Source: Epiperipatus broadwayi (taxonomy: Eukaryota; Onychophora; Udeonychophora; Euonychophora; Peripatidae). Taken from it: a DNA stretch of 64,000 bases. Both the position numbers and the translations under genes were made by a program. Positions 11,648 through 23,975 of this stretch are shown here, piece after piece. The stretch spans positions 3,523,501 to 3,587,500 of the forward strand of contig JAQFVV010006246.1 of assembly GCA_028023455.1 (NCBI GenBank). Direction: 5' to 3'. Each line of letters starts with the position of its first letter. Position 1 is the first letter of the stretch. Under the pieces are notes generated by a model. It was not told where the DNA came from. It saw only the letters and a program-made list of their open reading frames with translations, and did no database searches.

Positions 11648-12460
11648 CTATGATTTATTAGGATGTGGAGTTTTTATTAGCACTCTGTCTCCAATTCTGA
11701 ATTCTTGTTTAGACCTTTTTACACTCTGATTCCTATGATTTGCTTTCCTAGTAAGTCCCTCTCGAGCTAGCAATATATCCTTTTCTTTGTCTATAATTAT
11801 TTTTGGGGCTACTGGTTTGTATCTTTTAAATAGCACAGCGTAATTTGATGAAAATGTAGTCAGATAGATGTGAATCTGATTGACTCATTCACACTCCGAT
11901 TGATGTACTTGACTACTGTTTTGTCTGCTTAACCCAAATGTCCAAGTTCCTACATAATACTTGCACATGGGTTTGACTGAGGCTTCCTAATGGTGGTCAA
12001 CACATGCTTTATCCCTAATTTTCCCACCCATTTCTTTCATTCCTTGGATAGGAAAGGAATATCACAATCAGTTAAAATGATCCCAGGCTTTCCTAATATT
12101 GGGAATTGGAGGGTGTTCAATACTTTGATTGTATGTCTAATATTAACTTGGGGTATTGAGTAAGCAGTGACATATTTGGAAAAGAGATCATAGGTGACTA
12201 ATAAATATTTTTTCATGCTAAATGGAGGCAATGGCCTATAATAGTCAATCGCTAAAAACTGTCTGGTCTTTCTGGTATAAACAAATTTATCGATTTGATA
12301 TAGTTTTGGTTTACTGGCTTGGTTTTCAAACAAGTTAGTCTTTGAGTGACTTCAAGACATCCTTGTACATTTTTGGCCAGTAAAACCAATTTTTAAGAGT
12401 GTGATCTGTCTTATGAGCACCATAATGCCCATACAGACAGTGTACATTACTTTATAAGTG
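11648..12460 (-). pseudogene. Gypsy integrase remnant
   Basis: Three pieces in order on the minus strand. About 12350-12440 encodes a zinc-finger-like stretch with GHYGAHKTDHT and NWFYWPKMYKDV. 12037-12333 encodes the catalytic core, with AIDYYRPLPPF, LLVTYDLFSKYVTAY and GIILTDCDIPF, which carry the first two catalytic aspartates. 11648-11836 encodes the C-terminal part, ending FRIGDRVLIKT, typical of the region before the integrase tail. I cannot see an intact third acidic residue between 11836 and 12037, and the three pieces are in different frames. The protein would insert element cDNA into the genome; here it is inactive. Confidence 0.85.
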
Positions 12461-12621
12461 GGTCTCTTAAAGGTGTTGGTATTACTACCCTCCTCTCATC
12501 TGTGTCACAATCAATTCTCTATAGCATGACCTGTTGTTCAAGTTTAAATCAAGCAATATCCTTGGGCACATTCAAAACTTTCTCCCCTAACAAAATCTTC
12601 ATGATTGGGTTTAATTCTGGG

Positions 12622-13134
12622 TTATTGATTTGTATCTTGTAGGTTTTCCAACTCATTCTCTACATTACTATCTGCCATTATATTGACATTTATAATGTAG
12701 GCATTGTTTACCGATAAATGATTTTGTTCTGACCTACATGGGTTTAGACTTAGCATGTCAGCTATGACATTCTTGGATCCTTTGCAATTTTGTTCAGTAT
12801 AATCAATTTCCTGTAGCAGCAAACTCCATCTGACTAGACAACTATTAGTCAGGTAGCTATGATTCAAGAATTTGAGGCTTTTGTGATCAGTGATCACTAT
12901 TACCTCTGATCCGAGTAGCATCTGTCGAATTTTTTGGAAGGCCCACACTATTTCTAGTACTGCCTTCTCAGTAACCATATAATTAATCTCTGGACCCTTC
13001 AGGAGCTGGCTGATAAAATAGAGGACTCCAGGTTGGCCATCCTCCTGGATTTGGGATATAATTACCCCCAATCTGAAACCTCTACTATCTGTTTGGGCAA
13101 TGAATGTTTTATTAAAATCAGGGAAGGCTAACAT
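12622..13134 (-). pseudogene. Gypsy RNase H remnant (open for 170 codons)
   Basis: Reads AFPDFNKTFIAQTDSRGF near the start, then YMVTEKAVLEIVWA, VITDHKSLKFL and CKGSKNVIADMLS. These match the conserved acidic positions of Ty3/gypsy RNase H: Asp in TDSRG, Glu in TEKAVLE, Asp in TDHKSL and Asp in VIADMLS. The usual DAS motif is TDS here. RNase H degrades the RNA strand during reverse transcription. This is the longest undamaged pol segment; it continues from the RT remnant upstream (higher coordinates). Confidence 0.88.
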
Positions 13135-13910
13135 GGTTTGCTCTAAGAACCATGTTTTAATATTTTCAAATGCTCAGTCCTGTTCTTTGATCCACTTCCA
13201 TCGTTCATCTTTTCTAATTAGTTTTAGCAATGGTTCCAGGTGGTCAGCAAATTTCTGGTAGAAATGGTTGTAGAAATTACATAAGCCTAGAAATGATTTA
13301 ATTTGCTTATTAATTGGTTTGGGGAAGTTTTGAATGGCACTAATTTTCTCTGGATGGGGCCCTATCCCATTGCAACCAACATGACCTAGGAAGACTACCT
13401 GGTTAGAAACTAAGGTACTCTTCTTGTAAATTTATTTTGATTCCCTTTTTATAGCACTCTTCAAAAAACATGGTGAGATGTCGAAAGTGTTCTTCGATTG
13501 TGGTTGATGCAATAATTACATCATCCACATAAATTGTTAGGATCTGTTTAATCTCAGAAATATATGTTCTTATCCAGGCATCTAATCAGACCAGCACCAC
13601 TATTGATCAATCCAAATGACATCCTATTAAACTGGTACTTAATATCCTCATATCGGAAGGCAGTGTATTGGCAATCTTCAGGATGAAATTTAATCTGCCA
13701 ATAACTGGAGGTCAAATCAAAGATGGAAAATACCTTCTTATTTTCAAATCTCACAAACAATTCGTGAATGGATTGTGGAATGTTTTTGTCAGGGACAGTA
13801 ATTTTGTTCAATTGCCTCACATCTAAACAAAATCTCATCAACACATCTCTCTTCTTCGCGGTCACAACTGGATTACAGAACAGTGAAGAGCATTTGGAAA
13901 TAATACCCAA
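13135..13910 (-). pseudogene. Gypsy reverse transcriptase remnant
   Basis: The first 118 codons (13554-13910) carry LMRFCLDVRQLNKIT, FSIFDLTSSYWQIKF and YQFNRMSFGL, conserved RT blocks including the first catalytic Asp. The frame then stops; a frameshift near 13565 is needed to reach IYVDDVIIAST, whose YVDD catalytic box is at 13521-13532. Further along, EEHFRHL, GIGPHPEKISAIQNFP and IKSFLGLCNFYNHF mark the thumb and connection, again with frame changes. The order and motifs are those of Ty3/gypsy pol. It is a pseudogene. Confidence 0.9.
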
Positions 13911-14164
13911 TTCAGCAATTCATTAATCTGCTTGGATTTTTCTTCTCGATACTGGTATGGAATAGGGTATGATCTAGATTGAAATGGTTGATCGTGCACC
14001 AATTTAATTCTTTGCTGAAATCACTCCTGGTATCTCTGAGAAAATTGGACTAAATTCCGTTATAACAGATCACACTTTAAGTAAATCATTGCTTCCAAGC
14101 AAGTTGGACTCTGCGACTTTACCATTTAAGAGTGCTTCTGGGATATTAGGTGTAATGCAATCAA

Positions 14165-14576
14165 TTATATCTCCAAGATCTCATCATTTACTCTAATTGT
14201 TTTACTAGAGAAATCAATAACACAGGTGTTCAAATGTAGGAAGTCTGCCCCAAGAATGACATCATGGATTAAACCATTGAGTATCAAAAACACATGATAG
14301 AGGGTTATTTGGCCTACTTCAGTTTTAACCCAGATTTGTTTCTGAGTTAGCTTGGCCTTCTTGCTATTGGCTATGATAACTTGGATAGATTTCAATGGCA
14401 GAGTTTTGACATTGGGAGTTTTTGGTCAAAAATTTTTTGAAAAATTTATCTGACACCACTGAAATCTGGCTACCAGAATCTAATAGTGCATCAACCAGCA
14501 GACCCTCAAACCAAACATCTATCATGGGGCAGCTTTGTAAAGCAAAGTTAGGTACTTTATCATCCCACAAACACAT
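14165..14576 (-). pseudogene. Gypsy aspartic protease remnant
   Basis: Two overlapping frames. The first (14364-14576) has VDALLDSGSQISVVS, with the DSG active-site triad of retroelement proteases. The second (14165-14395) has VILGADFLHLNTCVIDF, the conserved ILGxDFL strand and following helix. A frameshift around 14380 separates them. The protease would cleave the Gag-Pol polyprotein. It sits between gag and RT as expected. Confidence 0.85.
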
Positions 14577-14769
14577 AATGTTAGTGATCTCTCTATAGGG
14601 GGGTCAGTTGCATGTTTCTCAAGGTATCTTTGGTGTCTTGAGGTGAGGAACATAACCCCAAGTACCTTACTAGTTTGGTTTCTTTTGGCTTTTGAGTGTA
14701 TGCTTACTACACCCTGGTTTTGAGGATTTTCCTGGAATATTAGGAGGGGTTATTTGTGCCTTACAATAA

Positions 14770-15345
14770 TTAGACTGGTCCCTTTTTTGGTGACCATATA
14801 CTTTGAGAATTATCTTGCATGGCTTTACCCTTCCAATGATTAGGGTCATTGTTGTTTTTTTTCATTTTTTGATAAAATATTGCATTTATAGCTGTTTCTT
14901 CTTTCCTTTTTTCAGGAACTCTAGTAGACAAGCTGATGTTGTTCATGTCTATACTGGTCAATAATTCTGCTACCTGCTCAATATTTACTGCATTTGTGCA
15001 TAATAGTGACTGTTCTATCCTCAATGGAAGATTCTTTTTCATAATCCTAATGATCTCCCTTTCATTGAAATGATAGGTATTTAATGTATCTAATTTTGTC
15101 ACTTGACATCTATAAAATTTAGTTAGCGTTTCTCCAGGTAGTAACCTATACTTCTCCTGAAACATCTGATATAGTATAGCCTTCTGTCTGTTCCTACTCC
15201 AGAAGTTCCTGGTCAGTACATTTGATAATCATCAAAGGTAGATGGTGTCTGAAATAGAGATTCCCACCACATCAAGACATCTCCTTGCAGGTGGCTATAG
15301 GCAATTATTATCTTCTCACCCTCAGACAAATTTCTGTTTACTGAA
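14770..15345 (-). pseudogene. Gypsy gag, capsid region remnant
   Basis: Upstream in element direction (about 15345-15260) the sequence encodes NLSEGEKIIIAYSHLQGDVL then MWWESL, the Trp-rich core typical of retrotransposon gag. After a frame break, 14770-15165 encodes MFQEKYRLLPGETLTKFYRC and MKKNLPLRIEQSLL, resembling the later gag helices. I do not see an intact CCHC zinc knuckle before the protease. Gag packages the element RNA; this copy is broken. Confidence 0.75.
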
Positions 15346-15763
15346 AAATATAAATTTAAGCTTTGTAAATGTTCTATTGGAGCTTCATTCAGGAATCTTT
15401 TAACTTAACAAATTGATTGGTTGCATTTATCTGTGTTGGGTGTGTATGAATTTTCATAAATTTCAGAAGCATCCTTTTGTGGATTCATCATATGGTGATC
15501 AGAATTAGTTTGGTATATGTTTGAAAGAGTGTCCTCTAAGTGAACATTGTGGAGGCCATCATCTTCCCCAATCAAGACAAGGTGGGAGAGTGGATTCCAT
15601 ATAGTGGTTGCTCATTCTTTATGGATGCTTAATAGCTACTTCCAATGACTCATATCAACCTCCATCTCTTTTCCATGTTTCTGAGTCCTTGTGTCAGCTT
15701 CAGTTTGTCATGCCATATGTATCAATACTTTGGGTCCCATTGAGATTCTCCTTTTTGCAGTCT

Positions 15764-16566
15764 TCAATTCATAGACTCATCCATTTTATCATCTTGACCC
15801 CATGTTTCTGCTGTTCTCTCTGTGTGTTCCTCCAATCTATTTTGGTGTATAACAGCAACAATTTCCAAAGACATTAATTTGTTCATAAATTGGTCCAAAC
15901 AGCGATTTAATACATCCTCAATCCCATTGGATATTTCACCTTCTTTATTCCATGCACTCGAAAAATGATCCAATTTGGTATGAATGGCTTGAAGTTCCTC
16001 TTTGGCCTCATTTTCATGCTTTTCTTGATTCTTTTTTATCTCTTCCCTGAAAGTTTCATGGGTCTTATACATTTCTTTGAGTTTTGTATCTAGCTGAACA
16101 ACAATACCATCTGTAAATACTGTATACTGCCCACAACACTGTATAATCCTTTCATCCATCTCTTCTCTCATTCTATCCATCACTTGTTTTATTTCAGCAC
16201 TATCTTTCTATACATTTTCCAACCCTAGAGATAATTGTCCCATGTTCTTGGTCAATTTATTTTCAACTCCTATTTCTGCCTTTGTTTTTGTTTCTACCCT
16301 ATTCATCTCTTCTTTGAAATCTTCTCTCAAAGAGACATATCTTTTCTTTCAACTCTATTTCAATTTTACTAACATCATCTCTAGTTGCCATACTCGCTAA
16401 CTGCAGTCATATCTTCCCTCATGGCATCCATTTTACTACACATGCTACTATTTATTTTTGTCTCCATGCTGTTGATGCTAGATTTGATATTAGCATTGAT
16501 TTTTTCCTCTACATTATCCATCTTACAGTTTAGATCATTACTCATGCTACTCATGTTTGATTCCAA
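15764..16566 (-). pseudogene. Gypsy gag N-terminal coiled-coil region
   Basis: Two frames: 16381-16566 (SNMSSMSNDLNCKMDNVEEK...) and 15764-16183 (MDRMREEMDERIIQC, EIKKNQEKHENEAKEE). Heptad-like spacing of Met, Leu and charged residues indicates coiled coil, common in the N-terminal part of gypsy gag proteins. Stops and frame changes separate it from the capsid part. The + strand frame across 16385-16774 is a shadow. Confidence 0.65.
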
Positions 16567-16823
16567 ACTATCCTTTTTTATTCATGCTATTGATATCAGT
16601 TTTAGTTACCATTTTTGCTTCCATGCTGTTCATTTTTGCTTTCATTTCTCAAAGCATTTGCATGATGGTCATATTTTCAGTTTCATGTACTACTTTCATT
16701 TTAGGTGCTTGATTAATCTGGTCATTGGGGATTTCTTGCATCAGGAAAGGTTTAAATTCCAGTCCAATGGCTGAACCTCCCTTGCATATAAACTATGTTC
16801 AGGCCAAAACATTAGACAAGAGA

Positions 16824-19398
16824 TATAATGGAATCATGGGGTACCCCATATGATGATGTGAATACCACTCAGTAGTTGTATGACTTGTATACAATGTGTC
16901 AACCAACTCACAACAAGTCATATCCAAAATTCATGATTCAATGGCACCTTTGGGTGTGTCACATGTTACAGATTTAAGAATGGCATATAACAAAGGGAGC
17001 ACATCTCACTACTGTCAGACCTAGGCCTTCGAATAGGATGCTAACGGTGTCACAATGAAATGCCTAGTTCCAAGTCACATCTATTTTCAATATGCTAATT
17101 TACCTAAAATATTTCAATGTAACCTAAACTAGTGCATATCCATTACATCTCACTTTTGGGCCCCATTACTCCACAGAATTCAAACTCAGGGAGTTTTTGC
17201 AGTCAGCTCTCTTCGGGGATGGACTTACTCAATTATTAATCAAATATGCCTATATAAGCATGGATATAGAAAAATACTGATGATGATAAATCATTTAGGA
17301 GAATAATACATAATGATGATGATGATCATCAAACCTTTAATGGTGTAAATTCTTAATGATGATGATGATGATCAAACATCTAGTGGTATCAATGCACAAT
17401 GATGATGATTATCAAACAGAGATCTAATTGGTTTAAACAACTTAATATATTTATTAACAACATATATAATAATTATTTACAAACAAAAAATAATAAAATA
17501 AATCTATATTCAGTTATTAAGAATGGTTTTTTATCATTTTGATGACCTCACACAACAGAAACAAAATAATTTGAAGTATATTATATACAAAATTATACTG
17601 TATAATTCATTAAATATATACATAAAACAAAAAAAAAGGCAAAATGAGAGTTCGCTAATTCTAAAACTACCCCATTAATGTAATTATTAGAATGATATCT
17701 TTAGGCTAGGGTAAATATATTTATAACTTTTTTTATTAAAATATATATATATATAGCCCCACTTCTATACTTGTGTGTAAGTCATAGTAAAAATTAATGA
17801 TAGATACGAAAAAGACATTTTACTCCAGTGGGTTAATTGTGCACTCCAAAATAAAACAAAATTACAAGTAAATATTATTAAAACTTATTATTAAATAATA
17901 TAGTTTTGATTGTCCTAAAGTTTCCCCTCAATGTTAAATGTATAAAAACCTTACTTCAGGTCATCTTGATGGATCAATGTTGAATTTCCAGAGGAATCTG
18001 TAAATTTACTTTTATTAAAGATAATACATATTAATTGACTATGATTCCTTTTTTTAAAATACATCAACATATGACACATCTATTCACTCTTTCACTTTTA
18101 AATTGCAGGTGATCGAATTTGAAAATGAATTTTGAATATGCAATAATAAAAATTACAATACATAAACTTTCAAATAGCAATAATAAAAAACAAAAATGAA
18201 AATAATCATGTGAATTGAAATAAAATATATTTATCCTCAGGAAAGCAAGCATTTTATCTTCAGCGAAGAGTTTATAAATTTAAATGTCAATATCCATGTA
18301 TAGTGTTCCTGTTCACCAACCTGTTGATATTTATATTTTCATGCTGCTTGGTTAAAACAAATACATACAAAGTATCTCTCCTGAATGTATATAAATCTAT
18401 GGAAGATTGATGTACACCAGCGTTCTCTAAATAGATATCTTGATGAAAACTTTTAAAATTTTATAATTTAACAATTTCATAATGACATTGAAGCTAGCTT
18501 TGGAATAATCCACAGCACTGGTCTTTTACCCCGAATACATTATAATTATTCCTTTATTATAAACTATTATTTATATGGCTTCAATAGGTATATATATTGA
18601 ACTAGCTTAAAGAAACAGTTAATTTTTAGAAATTTCACATTTCTTTCATCATTTCCATAATAATGAATTTTAGCTTGCAGAATAAATTAAATCATTAGTT
18701 CATTCCTGCTAATTATAAATTCATGTTTAACTTTTCAGTTTCCTTCTATCCAGAATAAAGATTTTATATTATCTTGAAACTACAGATATTAAAATTTTAC
18801 TGTTTTTAGACACCAAACAGTTTTTTTCTTTTTTAAAAAAATAAAGAAAAGCTTTACTTATCTGCTGTCGGTTCAATTGTTAGTTTTCAAGTGAAAAACA
18901 CTACTTTTTCTTGTGCTAGCTAAAACTTATTGTTACAACTTAATTACAAAAAAAATTTATTATTATTATTATTATTTTTATTTAATCTTCATTATACTAA
19001 ATTCGATAACTTAGTAACAATTTTGACCTCATATAATTTTGACCTTTTTCATGTCTGTTCTATAAGTCAGTTTATTAGTATTTTAGTTAATGATATTAAA
19101 TGAATAAAAGAAAAACAATTAATTTCTACAAATAGATAAACATATTAGTTTACATGTATGTTTATATATGTATACACTTCATGTATATAATGAATTTGTT
19201 TGCTTTCTCACAATAAATAAAAAAAGTAAGAATTAATTTCTCAAACATATTAGTTTATATGTATGTTTATACATGTATATACTACATATGTATAAGCAGG
19301 TGTGTAAGATAAATTATTTGCCTACCACTTGGTCTGAATTCAAACATTAAAAAAAAACTGGGACAGGTGTGAAGGTTGGTTGTAAGACATTTCTTACA
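16824..19398 (-). repeat. 5' LTR of the gypsy element (2.58 kb)
   Basis: Collinear partner of 7807-10786, with one copy of each segment that is duplicated in the other LTR. It contains the GATGATGATGATGATCA runs near 17313 and 17360 seen also at 8303. In element direction it starts TGTAAGAAATG and ends CATTATA. The host sequence following it is ATGC (19399-19402), the second copy of the target duplication. Confidence 0.9.
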
Positions 19399-19402
19399 AT
19401 GC
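19399..19402. repeat. Target site duplication, right copy (ATGC)
   Basis: Matches the ATGC at 7803-7806 and so closes the gypsy insertion. Confidence 0.8.
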
Positions 19403-21450
19403 ATACAATTAAAATATAGGATATTTGCTTTTTGTAAAGCCTAAAAGTTTACTAATTCCACGAATGATTTTTAGATATTTGTTTCTTAAAAAGAAAAAGT
19501 ATTATTAGATTTTTTTCAGTGAAACTAACATGAACAATGATTCTTTTAAACAATCTTCTCATCAGATTATAATTTACATCATTCAATGAATTTTTAATTA
19601 ATCATACGAATAATTTATTTTCATGCTATGATTGCTGTATCTTATTGAAATAGAAGCATCAAAGCTTACAATATCCATTACTAGAATGGTCATTGCCATA
19701 ATTATCAGCATGACTTACTATTATAAATAGTTATTGTTGAATTAATTATATAGTCAAAAATAAAATAATTTGATTGTACAATAGTTACTAAGCAACACAA
19801 TTTATACTGTTTTAATCATGGTCAATTATTCTGGGATAACCAATAATCAATGATTAGAATAATTTGTCTAGATTCCAATAACAAAGTATGATTATTAAAA
19901 TTAAAATTCATTTTTTCCTTATATGAATAACTATCTTTTTTTCTTAAATATTGGTTATATAAAGAACTTGGGTGTTTTAGTATGTAATACTTTTTTTTTT
20001 GAAAATAACAAAATTTTACTGGGAGAGATTGATGAGGAAGATCAAATTAAGGATGACTGATGCTTCCATTGTATTGGGGAAATCCATTGAAATAAAATGT
20101 TGAACTATGTTTCATCAATGATTGACACTGATGGATTATTTTTGTGGCCTGTTTTTCTTCATGATTTTATAATCAGGTCTTTTTATAAAATATGACATTC
20201 TGGAGTAATATTTTTCAGGTCTTTTTATAAAATAGGACTTTCTGGAGTAATATTTTTTGAACTTCTAGCTTTAAAAGTCACATTAAAATAATATACACTC
20301 ATAGATGTTACCTTTTTTTTTATTTCAGATTTAGGAGCTCCATAATTGACAAAAAAAATACATATTAACTTGCTGATTGGAATTTAAAGTAATGCTTAGT
20401 TGACCTTTTATTTTAAACCATTCATTGTTTTTGTTTTTTTAAAAATTAAAGAGAAAATATTGTATAGATGGCCTATGATAAGATTATAAGAAGGACTTTA
20501 TTCAATTTGGCTTGGGAATTGCTTATGTATTTGAATGGTCTACAATTTTTATTAAAAGTTAACCAGATATACAAATCTGAATTAAAGATTGTGACTTTTA
20601 TAAGTATGGATGAATTATCAACTTATAAAATTCGATATTCATATATTTCTCACATATCTACAATAACTCTGTTTAAGCAATTAACTGAATTATAGATATC
20701 TATTCCAGATTTTTACAAATATTGCATCAATACCACTTTAAACTATATAATCATGGAATTAATGAGAAGAAATCAGTTAACAGAATAGTATTAATCTGTG
20801 TTTTGAAAAATGTTTTACATAATGATTTGAGAGATTGTTTCATTTGTAAGTATGAAAGACCACAGACTATAGCTTAAACTATTGATGAACCCTGGTATAA
20901 CATACCCAGACATTATTGGCTGAGTTAATTGTTCCTCAATATTTAACTTTGAATAAAATTATTATTTTGTTTTCCTATTAAAAAAATCAGGCCAAGCACT
21001 AAATCTAGTTCACATAACTCAAGAGAAATTGCATTCCACAAGAAAATAGCAAATTTTATCATGCTATCATAGTGAATCAGATTGATTTAAAAAAAGTAGA
21101 CAGCAAGCTTTTTAGTTCAAAGGGGCTTAAAGATTTTATAAATGCAACTTCAAGAGAAACTATAATCAAAATGTAGATGTTATAAAAATGTAAGCTACAG
21201 GAAAAAGGAGTTAGCAAGCTATCTACTTAAAAGGGTCTTAACGATTTTAGAAATGAAACTTTAAAATATACAGACTAAAATAAGCAATATATATATATAT
21301 ATAAAGTTTAATTCAGATTCATGAGTCTCCTTTATATTAAAAATTAATTGGGCAATAATAATATTTGATTGAAGACAAGTATAATTTATATACAGTAAGA
21401 TGTAACCCTAAGGGACTTGAATACAGACTTTCAATAATAATAATTGTTTT
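19403..21450. other. Intronic AT-rich DNA
   Basis: Holds a 42-bp tandem duplication at about 20174-20257 (CAGGTCTTTTTATAAAATA in both copies) and a related pair of segments near 21104 and 21214. The 75-codon frame at 20468-20695 has no recognisable motif. Confidence 0.55.
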
Positions 21451-21451
21451 T

Positions 21452-21619
21452 CTTAAACATTTTGAACATTAGCTAAGTAAAGGTTTATTCTGTATGTTAA
21501 TTTTGTTAACTGTAGCTGATTGCACTTTTGGCTGATCTGGCTTCACCAGCCAAAAGTGTGCTCAGTTACAATTAACATATGGAATAAACCTTATTTAATT
21601 AACATTCAAAATGTTTAAG
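21452..21619. repeat. Palindromic MITE-like hairpin, 168 bp
   Basis: The two halves are inverted copies: CTTAAACATTTTGAA at the left end pairs with TTCAAAATGTTTAAG at the right end, AAGGTTTATTC with GAATAAACCTT, and CACTTTTGGCTG with CAGCCAAAAGTG near the centre. The loop is about 12 bases. A transcript would fold into one long imperfect stem. Confidence 0.85.
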
Positions 21620-23490
21620 CAAGCCAATTACAAATAAGATAAGGCCTAAATAATAATAACTTTACAAACTACAGCAAAATGATAAGATATTCATTATATT
21701 TCAGGATAATCAGATGTATTAATTTTTTTCTGATGAAGCAATGATGAAAATTACTAAGAATAATAAAACTTCATATTTCTTTTGTTATTTTAATCAGAGT
21801 TTGGCAATCTAATGAGATATAATTTTTTCAATCACTTTTGAAGAACAGTAGCCAACAATCTAGCAATCTGATAAATATGAAAAATAATTCAACATCAATA
21901 ACAAAATCTAATCATCAATTATTATTGATTTTCAACCTAAAATATATAATTATTACTTGGTATTACAAAGTGTGTCAGATAAAATTAAAATTCTATGTCA
22001 TGTTTGAAATGGTAATACCAAATAGATTTCTGCACTTGTCACAACCAAATAAAACCAGGAATCTCCATTATCTAATCAATAAAGGTATCTCATATTATTG
22101 ATTTAGAAATATGTGAAATTAGAAAGAAGAAACCAGTCCTGATTTTAGCAAAAGAAGTTAACCCTCCAGTCATTCTTTAGTGAAGTAATAAACTATGTTA
22201 TATGATGATGTCAATAAAATCTGACCAGATTACAATATCTTGAAGTCTGCATTTATAACTTGAATAGCTTTATTGAGAGATCTGAGTACTGAATTTGAAA
22301 CTAACATGATTAATTATTCTTTTTAACAATTCTTTTATTTGGCTTAAAATTGTGATTGTCAGTAATGTGTTCATTAAAATAATCCATTTTTATATTTTGA
22401 ATCTTATAAAAATGAGAGAATAAGCTCAGAATAATTATTACCAACTCTGATAATCTTTGTCAAAAATTTTAATATAGTAATGATAGTTGTGTGATGAGAC
22501 CACTGATAATATTATAAATGTGATAATCTTCCACAGTAAACACAATATAAGCTGTGATAATATAGTTGCAATTATTACAACCTACTCTGTGATAATTACA
22601 GTATAAACAATTGATTAGAAATGATCAATCACTCCCATAATATCGCTGAAATTTATTTATTAAAGATATCTGTTAAAACTAAGACACTATTGTAGTTATA
22701 TGATTAATTTACTCTTACAGCTGAATATTTATCAAGTATAAATTTGAAATATATAACACTTTTTTTTTCTCAACTGTAATTTATCAATATTGTGTATTCA
22801 TGCTGTACTCAGAAAGTATGAATTCAGTATAATATTAAGCTTTTCTGAGTATAACATGTAAGCACAGATATTGACAAATATAAATTTGTGTAATCTTATG
22901 TGTAAAGCTTACTATTTATTATAAGATTTTTGATTATATTGCTCTATATTAAATCACCAACAACGTGTTTTATCTATAATGATTGAATTTTTTAAGAGAA
23001 AAGCATTATTATTTTATTTATTTTTGTTATAGATTATTTGTTTACCATTTATGAAAATATTTACTTTTAATTTGAGATATGTAATTATGTTTGTTTATGA
23101 TCACATAATATATGATTGTTGGTTTACTTCCATCATTTAATTTTAATTGTTAAATGTAGTTAGAAAAGTTTATGTTTTATTTAAACTTTTCAAATACATT
23201 CAACTTCTAATAATAACATCCAGATCAGTATATAACATAATGCTTTGAATAGTAGTATTCTCCTTTCTTCTTCAGATATTGCTGGTAATGGAATTGTTGA
23301 ACTAGGCAGCAATCTAAGGAAAAAAAATATCAAAACATATTATATTTTGACATGTGTGGTATTAATAACAATTGAATGTCTTTAAAAAGTTTAATCAAAG
23401 TTCAGTTGTTAATTTAACAATTAAAATTAGGTAATGGAAGTGGTAATAAAATGTCATCATCATAAAATTTCAAACAAACACTATATGTAT
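21620..23490. other. Intronic AT-rich DNA
   Basis: No element boundaries or motifs recognised. The frame at 21838-22101 has biased composition and no recognisable domain. Confidence 0.5.
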
Positions 23491-23492
23491 AG

Positions 23493-23522
<30 letters not shown>
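23493..23522. repeat. (TA)n(TG)n microsatellite next to a splice acceptor
   Basis: About nine TA units followed by about six TG units, ending about 20 bases before the AG acceptor at 23543-23544. Length variation here could alter the distance between branch site and acceptor (inference). Confidence 0.85.
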
Positions 23523-23523
<1 letters not shown>

Positions 23524-23544
23524 TTAATAACTTTATTATTGCAG

Positions 23545-23698
23545 GTACGAGATGGAGAAGATGACTTATCTCCTCTATTAGGAATTTTTTGTGGCAATAA
23601 AATACCATACATTAATTCAACATCAAATAAACTTTGGATCAAATTTAAATCAAATTCTGTTATGGTAGAAAGCAAATTTAAAGCAATATATGCAATAG
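23545..23698 (+). CDS. CUB module A, second-half exon
   Basis: This exon follows TTATTGCAG and ends ATAG|GTTTGT. It reads 51 codons plus one base, in phase 0 with the exon at 7431-7621, so the two join exactly after the ...HEYIE stretch. It starts VRDGEDDLSPLLGIFCG, the classic second half of a CUB domain, and supplies the fourth cysteine. A possible N-glycosylation site (NST) follows. The intron separating the two halves is 15.9 kb, mostly a Ty3/gypsy insertion and flanking AT-rich DNA. A (TA)n(TG)n tract at about 23493-23522 ends roughly 20 bases before the acceptor. The domain ends with a phase-1 junction, as expected for a shuffled extracellular module. Confidence 0.93.
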
Positions 23699-23793
23699 GT
23701 TTGTTATTAAATATTTCTATAGTCTTTCATTGGATTTTTGCTAAGAATTTATATATAGGTATATTTAATAAAATTATTATATATTTTTTTTAG

Positions 23794-23975
23794 AGTGTAG
23801 TTTCATAAAAACCGGATCCACTGGTGTTATTTATTCTCCAAATTACCCTAATCCATTCTTACAAAATGACAAATGTGTTTATGTAATTTCTCAATTATCT
23901 GAAGTTATAATTGTCTTAACTTTTGTTAATTTTTCTTTTGAGTCTAGTACTGATTGTACAAAAGATTACTTAGAA
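23794..23975 (+). CDS. CUB module B, first-half exon
   Basis: The exon is only 95 bp downstream of the previous one, after a T-rich tract ending TTTTTTTAG. It ends GAA|GTAAGT, a consensus donor. Two bases complete a Glu codon and 60 codons follow. The protein reads CSFIKTGSTGVIYSPNYPNP, then CVYVI and CTKDYLE, a CUB first half with three cysteines and the usual GVIYSPNYP core. The Gly that normally follows the first Cys is Ser here. NFS is a potential glycosylation site. Module B follows module A with a linker of about two residues, as in cubilin and unlike CUB-sushi proteins. The exon end is phase 0, at the same place in the fold as in module A. Confidence 0.93.

Larger units (their letters stand above)
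7807..19398 (-). mobile_element. Near-complete but decayed Ty3/gypsy retrotransposon, 11.6 kb
   Basis: The element lies in the intron that splits CUB module A, antisense to the host gene. In its own direction the order is 5' LTR (16824-19398), gag, protease, RT, RNase H, integrase and 3' LTR (7807-10786). LTR ends read TGTAAG...TTATA on the minus strand. A purine-rich tract, GGAGAGG, lies directly before the 3' LTR. The 4-bp duplication ATGC flanks the whole. Frameshifts and stops break every domain, so it cannot be autonomous as it stands. No env-like reading frame lies in the 860 bp between integrase and the 3' LTR. The LTRs, about 2.6 and 3.0 kb, are long for this superfamily. No convincing primer site follows the 5' LTR; the nearest TGG is 18 bases inside. 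Confidence 0.9.

Noticed and set aside
16385-16774. 129-codon hydrophobic frame on the + strand as a membrane protein
   Set aside because: It is the complement of the gag coiled coil; the hydrophobic look is the antisense of a charged helix.
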